Assembly: GCF_033898505.1 (NCBI RefSeq)
Contig: NZ_JAXAFK010000002.1
Coordinates: 248,001 to 312,000, forward strand
Source: Pectobacterium carotovorum
GTDB taxonomy: Bacteria > Pseudomonadota > Gammaproteobacteria > Enterobacterales > Enterobacteriaceae
Reading direction: 5' to 3'
Length of the DNA: 64,000 nucleotides
In this document: piece by piece, positions 27,446-36,335 of the stretch
Layout of the letters: every line of letters starts with the position of its first letter
Position numbering within the stretch: the first letter of the stretch is position 1
Translations under genes and position numbers: made by a program
Notes under the pieces: generated by a model
What the model was told of the DNA's origin: nothing
Seen by the model: the letters and a program-made list of their open reading frames with translations, nothing else
Database searches by the model: none

Positions 27446-30400
27446 ATGAAAGATATCGTAACGCTGTTAAAGCAGTTGGAGCGGCAGGGCGTGCGTCTGG
27501 CGTTGAATGCACAGGGACAGCTGATTTCGCAGTCCAGCAAAGACGCGATCACGGCAGACATTGGGCGCACGATCAAGGAAAACAAAGACGCCATTGTGCG
27601 CTGCCTGACGGCGCAGCAGGCGTTTGAACGTCCTATTGCGCCGCAGAATGCCACGTCTGGCCCGCTGTCGTCATCGCAAAGCGGGCTGTGGTTTATCGAA
27701 CAGTACGAAGAGCAGTCACACCTCTACAATATGCCGGTCTATTTTCGCCTGACCGGTACGCTGGATGTGGCTGCACTGGAGTTTGCCTTTGACGCGCTGG
27801 CGCAGCGCCACGCCAGCCTGCGCACCCGTTTTGTAGTCAATGAACAGGGCAAGGGCGAACAGCGTATCGATGCCTATCAACCGTTTGTGATACAGCATGA
27901 TGACTTCTCGCTGCTGCCGGAAGCGGAACGGGAAGCGCGCTTGCAGCAACAGGTGAAAGCGGAAATCAGTCGGCCGTTCGATCTCACGGCGGGCGATCTC
28001 ACCCGCGTGCGATTGGTGAAAATGAGCGAACGGGTGCACGTTCTGATGATCACCCAGCACCATATTATTTCCGATGGCTGGTCGGTGAAGAATATGTTTG
28101 CGGACTTCAAACCGGCTTTTCTGGCCTGTCAAAACCGCCAGCCTTACCCTGTCGAGCCGACCCAGCTTAACTATATCGATTACGCACACTGGTTCAATTC
28201 CGCCTCGTTTCTGGATTACCACAACGAATTCAAGCCGTTCTGGGTTGAGCGACTGACGGGGATCCCTGAAGTACACAGCCTACCGCTGGATAAACCACGT
28301 CCGGCGCATCAGAACAGCGGTGGTGAGGTGATCTTCTCTGCGATCAACAACGATCTGTGGGATAAATTCAAGCGCCTGTGCCAGCGCTACAATACGTCTA
28401 ACTTTATTGGCCTGCATGCGGTGTTTTCCCTGATGCTGGCGCGCATCAGCGGTGAGAAAGACATCGTCATTGGTTCGCCGCTGGCCTACCGCGAGCGGCC
28501 GGATATCGAAGATGTCGTTGGTTTCTTCGTTAACACCATCGTGCTGCGCACCCAGTTGCAGGACAGCCAGAGTTTTGTCGATTACCTGCAATATTGCCGC
28601 GAGCAGGATCTGTCGGCTTTCGATCATCAGCTCTACCGCTTTGAGGCACTGAGCGAGGCAATCGGCTCCGATCGTACCACCGCGATCAACCCGATCTTCC
28701 AGGTGATGCTGGTGTATCAGGCCAAAGTGGATTTCAACGATCTGATTCCCGGCTGTGATGCAGCGGAAGAAACCTCGCCGGTGCTGCCCGCCAAGACCGA
28801 TATCTCGGTCAAGGTGACGGAGTTGATGGGCGAGGTGCGGCTGGACTGGCTGTTTGCCACCGCGCTGTTTGAGCGCCAGACGATCCAGTATTACGCCGAC
28901 CGTTTCATCCGATTGATTGAAGCCGTGGTTGAGGCTCCGGAAACCGACGTCTGGCATCTGCCGCTGATGGAAGCGGAGCGATTTGCTGTCGTGCTGGCGG
29001 AGAGTCAGCAGCTGCCGCGTAGCTATCCGCAGCCGCAGCTGACGGTAACTGACGTGATTGAAGCCATCGCCCAGCGCGATCCTCAGCAACTGGCGATAGC
29101 CTTTGACGGCGAACAGTGCACGGATACGCTGACGTACGCTGAGCTGAACAGGCAGTCGAATCAGCTGGCGCACTGGCTGCACCGTCAGGGGCTGGGCGAA
29201 CAGTCGCTGGTTGGCGTGCTGGCGAAGCGCGATCGCTATTTTGTCATTGCGCTGCTGGCCGTCTGGAAAGCGGGGGCCGCCTATGTGCCGCTGGATCCCG
29301 ATTATCCGCCAGAGCGGCTGCGCCACATCATTACCGACGCCAATCTTGCCGTGATTCTCGGCGGCGATAGGCAACAGCTGGCGCAGTGGTCCGCCGAGCA
29401 GTGTATCGATCTGACCGATCCGGCCGTTGTTGCGCAGTGGCACGATCTACCGGGCGATGAACCACCGGCTATTCCGCGCCACGCGCAGCAGCTGGCACAG
29501 GTGATCTACACCTCGGGATCGACCGGCTTGCCGAAGGGGGTCATGATCGAACACGGCTCGCTGATCAATCTGTTGGACGATCATCGCGATCGCATCGCGT
29601 TCACGCCGCAAAGCACCATGTTCAACTGCATGTCGCTCTCCTTTGATGCCGGTAACATGACGACGCTGCTGCCGCTGAGCAGCGGCGGCACGCTGGCGTT
29701 TGGCGAGCCCAACGATCGAGCGATTGTGCAGGCCGAACAGGCGGGCGCGACGCACCTGATCCTGCCGACGGCACTGATGTCGATTCTCGATCCGAAGCAG
29801 GTTAACGGTATTCAAGCCATTGGCATGGGGGGCGAAGCCTGCCCGAACGCCGTGGTGGAAAACTGGGCCGACAAGGTCGCGCTGTACAACATGTACGGGC
29901 CGACGGAATGTACTGTCACCGCGTTGAGCACCCGCCTGCGTAAAGGTCAGCCTGTCACCATCGGGAAACCCATTGCCCATATTCAGGCGCTGATTCTGGA
30001 TGCAGCCGGACAACTGTGTCCGGCGGGCGTGCCGGGTGAGCTGTGTCTTGCGGGGCTTGGGCTGGCGCGTGGCTACCTCAACCAGCCGCAGATGACTGCC
30101 AGTCGCTTTGAGCACATCACGCTGAACGATGTGAACCATACCGGACAAGGTACAGCGACGCTGCGCATTTATCGCACGGGTGACAAGGCCAGACTGTTGA
30201 ATAACGGCGACTATGAATACTGTGGCCGTATTGATGAGCAGATCAAACTACGCGGCTACCGCATTGAGCCGGGTGAAATCGAGGCACAGCTGGCGGCGGT
30301 CTGTCCGTCTCTGAAGCAGGTGAAAGTCATCGTGGCGCAGGTGGGGAACCGTCCGGCGCTGGTCGCCTATGGCACGGTGAAAGCGGGCAGCAGCACGCCG

Positions 30401-33400
30401 GAACCTGCCGCCGTGCTGATTGATGTCGCGAAGCTCCTGCCGGAATACATGGTGCCGTTCCGACTGATACTGCTGGAAGACATGCCGCTGACGCCGAACG
30501 GCAAACTCAATACGAAACAGCTACCGCCAGTGCTGGAAGTGAGTGAAGGCGACGGCGAAGCTGATAACCCGCTGGAAGCGGATGTACTGGCAATTTGGCG
30601 CAGCGTGCTGAATACGCCGCTGGGCGTTGAGGATGATTTCTTCCGCTTAGGCGGCGATTCCATTCTCAGTATTCAACTGACCACTCGTCTGCGCAGCGCG
30701 GGCTATGTCTGCACGGTGAAAGACGTTTTCGAAGCGAAGAGCGTGCGGCGTCTGTGCCGCGTGCTGGCGCAGAATAACCGTGACACAGGCATTGTCGCGG
30801 AGCAGGGCACGTTGGAAGGTGAATTTGCGCTGCTGCCGATTCAGCGCTGGTTTATGGAACAACCGCTGGTACGCCCAGAGCACTGGAATCAGGCGGCGAT
30901 GATCCAACTGCCTGACGTGGATACCGAACGCCTGACCACGATGTTGCAGGCGTTGATGGCGCAGCATGACGCGCTGCGTCTGGCCTGTGATACCGATGGG
31001 CAACGCTATCTGACGGATGTGCCTTGCCCTGTTGTGGCGACGCTGGATTATCGTCAGCTTGGCGATGACGGCCTGCAACAGGCGTTTACCGCATTGCAGA
31101 GTGAATTCGATCCCGCGCAGGGAAGAACGATGGGGTGTGCGCTGGTGCGGCACCATCCGCAGGCGGACACGGCTGTATTCCTCGCTTTCCACCATCTGGT
31201 GATTGACGCCGTGTCCTGGCGCATTCTGGTCGACGATCTGGAGCGGCTGTACCTCGGCGAAGCGCTGGCGCCGAAAACGTCGAGCTATCGCCAGTGGGGC
31301 ACGGCGCTGCATAACTATGCTACGCAGCATGCGGAACAACTGGCGTACTGGCAGGCGCAGGAAAATGGTGTGGATCAGACGGCGCTACTGGCAGCGAAGG
31401 ATCCACAGGGTCATGCCAGCGCCGCGATTCTGACGCTGGATGCGGAAACCACGGGCCAACTGGTGAGCGAGGCGAATCGTGCCTTTAATACCGACGTCAG
31501 TGATTTGCTGCTGGCGGCGCTGACCCGCACGTTAAACGATCTCGGCTGGGGCGACAAAGCACGCATCATGCTGGAAGGGCACGGTCGCGAAGCGATTGAT
31601 CCGACGCTGGATGTCAGCCGCACGGTAGGGTGGTTTACCAGCACCTATCCGGTGTGTCTGCAAGATCGGGCTGACTGGGCTTCCCTGATTAAATCCAGCA
31701 AGGAACAGCTGCGTCAGGTGCCGGATAAAGGCGTCGGGTTTAATCCGCTGCGCTACCATCACCCTCAAGGCAACTCGCTGACGCTGTCACCGATTGTGTT
31801 CAACTATCTCGGGCTGTCGGTTCATGCCGCTGGTACATGGCGTCCGGTGGACGTCGCGCCGGGAGTCTGTGTCGCGCCGCAGAATAAACCGGTGGAGATT
31901 ATCAGTCTTCACGGTGGTATTACGGGCGGACAGCTTACGCTGCGTCAGGTGGGTTGCCTTAACCAGCGTGACAGCGAACGCCTGATGGCGCGGTTCACTG
32001 AAAATCTGCGGGCGCTGACAGCAGCCTGTCTGGACCAGCTGAGCCGCGGCACTGTATTTACTCCCAGCGACTTCCCGGCGGTGACGCTGAGCCAGACACA
32101 GCTCGATAGCCTGTCGCAGCGTTATGACATCGACACGCTGTTGCCGCTGTCCTCGCTCCAGCAGTCGATGCTGTATCACCGCCTGCGCTGTCCGCAGGAC
32201 GATGCCTATCATCTGCAAACGCCGGTTCGCTATGCACAGGCGCTGGACGTGGAAGGCTATCGTCAGGCCTGGCAGCGTCAGATTCAGCGGTTCCCGGCAC
32301 TGCGTGCCGCGCTGGAAAGCGAACAGGCCAGCGTACAGGTGATTGTGAAGCAGGCAGAGCTGCCTTTCTACTATCAGGATGTCGCGCAGGAGGCTGATCC
32401 ACAGGCGGTCATTGAACGCTATCGCCAGCAGGATTTACGCACCGGATTTGATTTGTCACAGCCGCCGCTGTTGCGCATTGCCTGTTTCCGTTTGGGCGAG
32501 CAGGACTATCGCGTGCTTTTGAGTTGCCATCACAGCGTGATTGACGGCTGGAGCGGCCCACAGCTGCTGGGCGCGGTGCACCGTGATTATTTGCTGCTAA
32601 TGCGCGGTGAAACATTTATGCACGGCGAAACATCCGCGATTCAGGTAGATCGCGCCTATGTGGATTATGCGCTGCACGCTGTGGCGCAGCAGCCCGCTGT
32701 CGATGCCTTCTGGCAGCAGCGGCAGCCGCTGCTGACGCAGACGAACGATGTGGCCGTGCTGTTTGCGGCGGCAGGGAAACGTGCCGATCTCAGCCAGCAC
32801 CTGACGCAGGTTGAACCGCAGGTCACCGGCGTGAGCCTGAACGAACAGGATCAGGCGACGCTAACCGCGTTTGCCCGCGAGGTGGGCGTCACCCACAGCA
32901 TTATTGCGCAATATGCCTGGCACCGGCTGCTGGCGCGCTCGACTGGTGATGCAGTCAGCATTGTCGGCAACGTGCTGTCGGGCAGGGAAAGCCCGGTGGA
33001 CGATGTAGCGAGCAGCGTGGGTCTGTACATCAATAGCCTGCCGCTGGCGCTAAGCTGGCAGCATCCGGTATCGCTGCAACAGCATCTGGTGCAGTTGCAG
33101 AATGAGCTGATGGCGATGAATCAGCATGCCACGCAGTCGCTGATTGCCCTGACAGCCGGACGCCCGCGTCTGTTCAATAGCCTGTTCGTTTATGAAAACT
33201 ATCCTGTTAATGAAAATCGGCCCGGAGCAAAGGAGGAACAAGGTGAACGTGCTGACGAACCGCATCGGTTATCTCCCGAATTCTCCGCTGCTTATGAAAA
33301 AGTCGAGATGCCGCTGAATCTGGTGGTGCGTGAGCAGGCGGGTTGCATGCTGCTGCGCTTCGAGTTTGATGCCGATGTGTTGGACAGTGCGCAGGCGCGT

Positions 33401-33811
33401 CGGGTGCTGATGCGCTGGCATGACGAAGTGGTGGCGCTGGTGAATAGCGCGCCACAGCAGCCAGCCGAGATTATCGGGCATCATAAGACGGCTGTCGCCG
33501 TGGCGGCACTCGACACGACGCAGGAAACTGCGCTGGCTAACCACGTTGGCTCGCCTGATACGCCGTTAGCCCAGTCGCTGTTGCGCGTGTGGGCGCAGGC
33601 GCTGCATCTCAGTGAATCTGGCCTCTGGTCACAGACGCTGTGTGAAAGCGGTGTTGATTCGCTCCAGCGTATTGCGCTGGCACAGGCATTGAGCCGCGCG
33701 TTAGCGCAGCCGGTGAGCGTGGCGCTCTTGCAGCGTTACCCGTCACCGCAGGCGCTGAGCGAGTATCTGGCACAGTCGAGGGTTACCGCCAATGAGGAAA
33801 TGCTGTCATGA
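27446..33811 (+). CDS. NRPS2: docking-C-A-PCP-E-C-PCP synthetase
   Basis: 2121-residue non-ribosomal peptide synthetase. Domains in order: a TubC-type N-terminal docking domain (about 1-57, LLKQLERQGVRLALNAQGQL); C with HHIISDG near 205; A (about 530-1020) with YTSGSTGLPKG near 688 and NMYGPTECTV; PCP FFRLGGDSILSIQL (Ser about 1071); epimerisation domain (about 1110-1520) with HHLVIDAVSW near 1248, EGHGRE and VGWFTSTYPV; a second C (about 1560-1990) with HHSVIDG near 1695; and a C-terminal PCP, ESGVDSLQRI near 2071. The LGGDS form of the first PCP is typical of carriers before an E domain. Hand-read pocket code DAMIGGMVTK; substrate unassigned. The last C-PCP pair has no A domain, and no thioesterase follows. 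Stop overlaps NRPS3 by ATGA. Confidence 0.93.
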   Translation: MKDIVTLLKQLERQGVRLALNAQGQLISQSSKDAITADIGRTIKENKDAIVRCLTAQQAFERPIAPQNATSGPLSSSQSGLWFIEQYEEQSHLYNMPVYFRLTGTLDVAALEFAFDALAQRHASLRTRFVVNEQGKGEQRIDAYQPFVIQHDDFSLLPEAEREARLQQQVKAEISRPFDLTAGDLTRVRLVKMSERVHVLMITQHHIISDGWSVKNMFADFKPAFLACQNRQPYPVEPTQLNYIDYAHWFNSASFLDYHNEFKPFWVERLTGIPEVHSLPLDKPRPAHQNSGGEVIFSAINNDLWDKFKRLCQRYNTSNFIGLHAVFSLMLARISGEKDIVIGSPLAYRERPDIEDVVGFFVNTIVLRTQLQDSQSFVDYLQYCREQDLSAFDHQLYRFEALSEAIGSDRTTAINPIFQVMLVYQAKVDFNDLIPGCDAAEETSPVLPAKTDISVKVTELMGEVRLDWLFATALFERQTIQYYADRFIRLIEAVVEAPETDVWHLPLMEAERFAVVLAESQQLPRSYPQPQLTVTDVIEAIAQRDPQQLAIAFDGEQCTDTLTYAELNRQSNQLAHWLHRQGLGEQSLVGVLAKRDRYFVIALLAVWKAGAAYVPLDPDYPPERLRHIITDANLAVILGGDRQQLAQWSAEQCIDLTDPAVVAQWHDLPGDEPPAIPRHAQQLAQVIYTSGSTGLPKGVMIEHGSLINLLDDHRDRIAFTPQSTMFNCMSLSFDAGNMTTLLPLSSGGTLAFGEPNDRAIVQAEQAGATHLILPTALMSILDPKQVNGIQAIGMGGEACPNAVVENWADKVALYNMYGPTECTVTALSTRLRKGQPVTIGKPIAHIQALILDAAGQLCPAGVPGELCLAGLGLARGYLNQPQMTASRFEHITLNDVNHTGQGTATLRIYRTGDKARLLNNGDYEYCGRIDEQIKLRGYRIEPGEIEAQLAAVCPSLKQVKVIVAQVGNRPALVAYGTVKAGSSTPEPAAVLIDVAKLLPEYMVPFRLILLEDMPLTPNGKLNTKQLPPVLEVSEGDGEADNPLEADVLAIWRSVLNTPLGVEDDFFRLGGDSILSIQLTTRLRSAGYVCTVKDVFEAKSVRRLCRVLAQNNRDTGIVAEQGTLEGEFALLPIQRWFMEQPLVRPEHWNQAAMIQLPDVDTERLTTMLQALMAQHDALRLACDTDGQRYLTDVPCPVVATLDYRQLGDDGLQQAFTALQSEFDPAQGRTMGCALVRHHPQADTAVFLAFHHLVIDAVSWRILVDDLERLYLGEALAPKTSSYRQWGTALHNYATQHAEQLAYWQAQENGVDQTALLAAKDPQGHASAAILTLDAETTGQLVSEANRAFNTDVSDLLLAALTRTLNDLGWGDKARIMLEGHGREAIDPTLDVSRTVGWFTSTYPVCLQDRADWASLIKSSKEQLRQVPDKGVGFNPLRYHHPQGNSLTLSPIVFNYLGLSVHAAGTWRPVDVAPGVCVAPQNKPVEIISLHGGITGGQLTLRQVGCLNQRDSERLMARFTENLRALTAACLDQLSRGTVFTPSDFPAVTLSQTQLDSLSQRYDIDTLLPLSSLQQSMLYHRLRCPQDDAYHLQTPVRYAQALDVEGYRQAWQRQIQRFPALRAALESEQASVQVIVKQAELPFYYQDVAQEADPQAVIERYRQQDLRTGFDLSQPPLLRIACFRLGEQDYRVLLSCHHSVIDGWSGPQLLGAVHRDYLLLMRGETFMHGETSAIQVDRAYVDYALHAVAQQPAVDAFWQQRQPLLTQTNDVAVLFAAAGKRADLSQHLTQVEPQVTGVSLNEQDQATLTAFAREVGVTHSIIAQYAWHRLLARSTGDAVSIVGNVLSGRESPVDDVASSVGLYINSLPLALSWQHPVSLQQHLVQLQNELMAMNQHATQSLIALTAGRPRLFNSLFVYENYPVNENRPGAKEEQGERADEPHRLSPEFSAAYEKVEMPLNLVVREQAGCMLLRFEFDADVLDSAQARRVLMRWHDEVVALVNSAPQQPAEIIGHHKTAVAVAALDTTQETALANHVGSPDTPLAQSLLRVWAQALHLSESGLWSQTLCESGVDSLQRIALAQALSRALAQPVSVALLQRYPSPQALSEYLAQSRVTANEEMLS

Positions 33812-35922
33812 CAGGGAGCAATGAAGCGGTGGGGAACCCACTGGCAGACATTCAGCAGCCCACGGCCTTCGGGCAGCGGGCGGGGGCTGCGCACGGTGAA
33901 CAGCGCCACAGCAGTGAGCTGTCCCGACAGTATCCCACGTCGCTGGTGAGTGGGGCGTGGAGCTGGCTGCTGTACAAATACAGCGGTGAAGAGCAGGTGT
34001 GTGCCGCGCTCGTCACATCCGATCTGCCTGACCACGTAAGACCGCTGATCGCGCATTTTCACCAGCGCGATCGTCTGGTCTGCGACTGGATCGCAGCAGT
34101 GGGATCGTCGTGCGATCCGCAGTCTGCGCCGGAGATTCCGGCAGCCGAAACTCAGCATGCGCTGTTTAGCAGTCTGCTGATCGTGGGGGATATGGCATCG
34201 TTATCTGTAGTCGTACAAAAAGCGGCGCAAAGCGTGGCGTTGATCGTACAGGTTCAGAACAATCGATTAATTCTGACGGCATCTGACGGACAGTTCGATA
34301 ACCATCAGCTACAGCGTATTGCCCGCCATCTCACGCAGCTACTCGATGGGCTGCTGGCACCGCGTTGGGAGCATCTGGCGCAGATTCGCCTCAGTCCGTG
34401 TGTAGCGCCGCTACCGCACAGGGCGACGACGCCTGACCTGCACGATGAACTGCTGGCGCGTCTTGCTCAGGAAGAACGGCAGGATCGTGTGGCCATTCGC
34501 TTTCAGGAACGTGAAATCAGCTATCGGGAATTACTGCAACGGGTCGCGCTGATTCAACAGGTGCTGGCTGATCAGGGTATCACTGCTGGTCAGCGTGTGG
34601 GGTTGCACCTTAGCCGTCAGCCTGACACCGTGGCGGCGCTGCTGGCCTGCCTGTTTTCTCAGGTGGCGTTTGTGCCGCTGGAGCCGGATTTTCCGGGGGA
34701 ACGTCTACAGGCGATTCAGCAGGAAGCGGCGTTAGCGGCGGTCTTACAGGACAGCTATACCGGCGGTTCGCTGGCATTTGACTGCCCGCTCCTGAACCTT
34801 GGCGATTTACCGTATGCCGCCAGCGATGCCACCGCGAGCGTACAGTTGGCACGAACCGGTGGAGTGGAAACGGCGGCCTACATGATGTTTACCTCCGGTT
34901 CGACGGGGAAACCGAAAGGTGTTGTGATTGGTCAACGGGCACTGCAAACCTTTATTCATGCCAGCGTAGAACGGTTGGCTTTAACGGATCAAGCTAACTG
35001 GTTGCTGATTACCACGCTGGCGTTCGATATCTCCATGCTGGAAGTGTTTGCGCCGCTGTGGGTTGGTGGCGTGCAGCACCTGACCACGCACGAGGAATAC
35101 AAAGATCCGCAGGCGGTCGCGGCGTATTTGCAGGCTCGGCCGGAAATCAACATCTTGCAGGCCACGCCCGCGTTTTGGCGCATGATGTTCAAAGCGGGCT
35201 GGCAGGGTAAACCCGATTTGGTCGCGCTGTGCGGCGGTGAAGCGCTGGATCTGCGACTGGCGCAGCGTCTGGTTAGCCGTTGCAGGACGTTGTGGAATTG
35301 CTATGGACCAACCGAAGCGACAATTTGGTCGCAGATGGCGCAGATCGACGGGGCCGCGTTGGAGAACCAGCATACGGTCGCGTTGGGCAACACGCTGGCG
35401 GGCTATCAGCATCTGGTGATCGATGACGATCGCCATCCGTTAGAGGAAGGGATGGTCGGCGAACTGTGCATTCTCGGTGAAGCGCTGAGTAGCGGATACT
35501 GGCAGCGTGACGATCTGACGCAGGATCGTTTTATTCAGCAGGTGGAATCCGGGCAGCGAATGTATCGCACCGGCGATAAAGTTCGGCTGCTGGCGGACGA
35601 TCGTTATCAGTATCTTGGTCGCTTCGACGATCAGGTAAAATTACGGGGATTTCGCATCGAATTAGGAGAGATCGAAGCGCAATTGAAGCGGATCGAACAG
35701 GTGCAGGATGCGGCCGTCAAGCTTCAGGGGGAAGGGGATGACGCGGTGCTGGTCGGCTACGTTGAGTATAAACCCGGCTCGGAGATGACCAAACTGGCGC
35801 TGCGCAAACAGCTGCATCAGTTCTTACCGGCTTACATGGTGCCGGGACGCATTGTGGTGCTCGATAAGCTGCCTAAAACTGGTAGCGGTAAGGTCGATCG
35901 CAAGCGTTTGACGGATGTCTGA
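33808..35922 (+). CDS. NRPS3: half-condensation domain fused to an adenylation domain
   Basis: 704 residues. Residues about 45-215 resemble only the C-terminal lobe of a condensation domain: SLVSGAWSWLLYKYSGEEQV aligns by eye with IIAQYAWHRLLARSTGDAV of the last C domain of NRPS2, and LFSSLLIVGD with LFNSLFVYEN. The N-lobe with the HHxxxDG catalytic motif is missing. Residues about 215-704 are a complete A domain: A3 FTSGSTGKPKG near 360, A5 NCYGPTEATI near 497, A10 PKTGSGKVDRKRL at the end. Hand-read code DILQLGCIWK closely resembles the known glycine code DILQLGLIWK. There is no PCP and no thioesterase. It probably charges the terminal PCP of NRPS2 in trans. Last gene of the operon. Confidence 0.88.
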   Translation: MTGSNEAVGNPLADIQQPTAFGQRAGAAHGEQRHSSELSRQYPTSLVSGAWSWLLYKYSGEEQVCAALVTSDLPDHVRPLIAHFHQRDRLVCDWIAAVGSSCDPQSAPEIPAAETQHALFSSLLIVGDMASLSVVVQKAAQSVALIVQVQNNRLILTASDGQFDNHQLQRIARHLTQLLDGLLAPRWEHLAQIRLSPCVAPLPHRATTPDLHDELLARLAQEERQDRVAIRFQEREISYRELLQRVALIQQVLADQGITAGQRVGLHLSRQPDTVAALLACLFSQVAFVPLEPDFPGERLQAIQQEAALAAVLQDSYTGGSLAFDCPLLNLGDLPYAASDATASVQLARTGGVETAAYMMFTSGSTGKPKGVVIGQRALQTFIHASVERLALTDQANWLLITTLAFDISMLEVFAPLWVGGVQHLTTHEEYKDPQAVAAYLQARPEINILQATPAFWRMMFKAGWQGKPDLVALCGGEALDLRLAQRLVSRCRTLWNCYGPTEATIWSQMAQIDGAALENQHTVALGNTLAGYQHLVIDDDRHPLEEGMVGELCILGEALSSGYWQRDDLTQDRFIQQVESGQRMYRTGDKVRLLADDRYQYLGRFDDQVKLRGFRIELGEIEAQLKRIEQVQDAAVKLQGEGDDAVLVGYVEYKPGSEMTKLALRKQLHQFLPAYMVPGRIVVLDKLPKTGSGKVDRKRLTDV

Positions 35923-35929
35923 TAGTCAG

Positions 35930-35950
35930 TGGGGCAGTATTGCTGCCCCA
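35930..35950 (+). terminator. hairpin after NRPS3
   Basis: TGGGGCA-GTATTGC-TGCCCCA starts 8 bp after the NRPS3 stop. There is no U-tract, so it could be a weak terminator or an mRNA 3' stabiliser for the long operon. Confidence 0.5.
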
Positions 35951-36335
35951 ATAACATGATGCGGTTATTTCACCGTGATAGGCGGCCTTTTAGTCACATT
36001 CTATGTGAACGCGGAGACGGTTTCGTGCGCCACAATACTGCTATTCTCATGCTACCCCGTAGCACGCGCCCGCACAGGGCGGCTCAGTTGCCGTCGCCCT
36101 GTGAACCCTGGCTTCCGGCTAAATTATGTCGCTGCGCGATGCCTTCGTCGGTATCAGGCTTAACGGACCGCTTGCGACACGTTCCATACGTGGCGCAAGC
36201 TTTCGCCGCGTCCATGCGGCTCATCCTAAACCTGTTCCCGCCTCAGCATAATTTCTTACGCCGGGTAACGGTCAACCCCAGTTTCGCCGCTATATTATTT
36301 TTATATAAAACAGCACGATGAGAGGGAAGTGTGAC
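35951..36335. other. structured non-coding stretch, possible repeat element
   Basis: 385 bp without a convincing gene. It holds imperfect inverted ends CCGGCTAAATTATG (36115-36128) and CATAATTTCTTACGCCGG (36247-36264), with inner inverted segments TGCGACACGT/ATACGTGGCGCA and GCCGCGTCCATGCGGC. The 150-bp unit looks like a degenerate miniature element. Open frames across it read as low-quality translations. Confidence 0.4.

Noticed and set aside
28280..29443. Several 200-390 residue minus-strand frames opposite NRPS2 and other NRPS genes.
   Set aside because: Shadow frames in GC-rich coding sequence; the plus-strand domain motifs are unbroken.
15362..35922. Enterobactin locus by name.
   Set aside because: EntF with its seryl A domain and thioesterase is absent; only the DHB genes and EntD are enterobactin-like.
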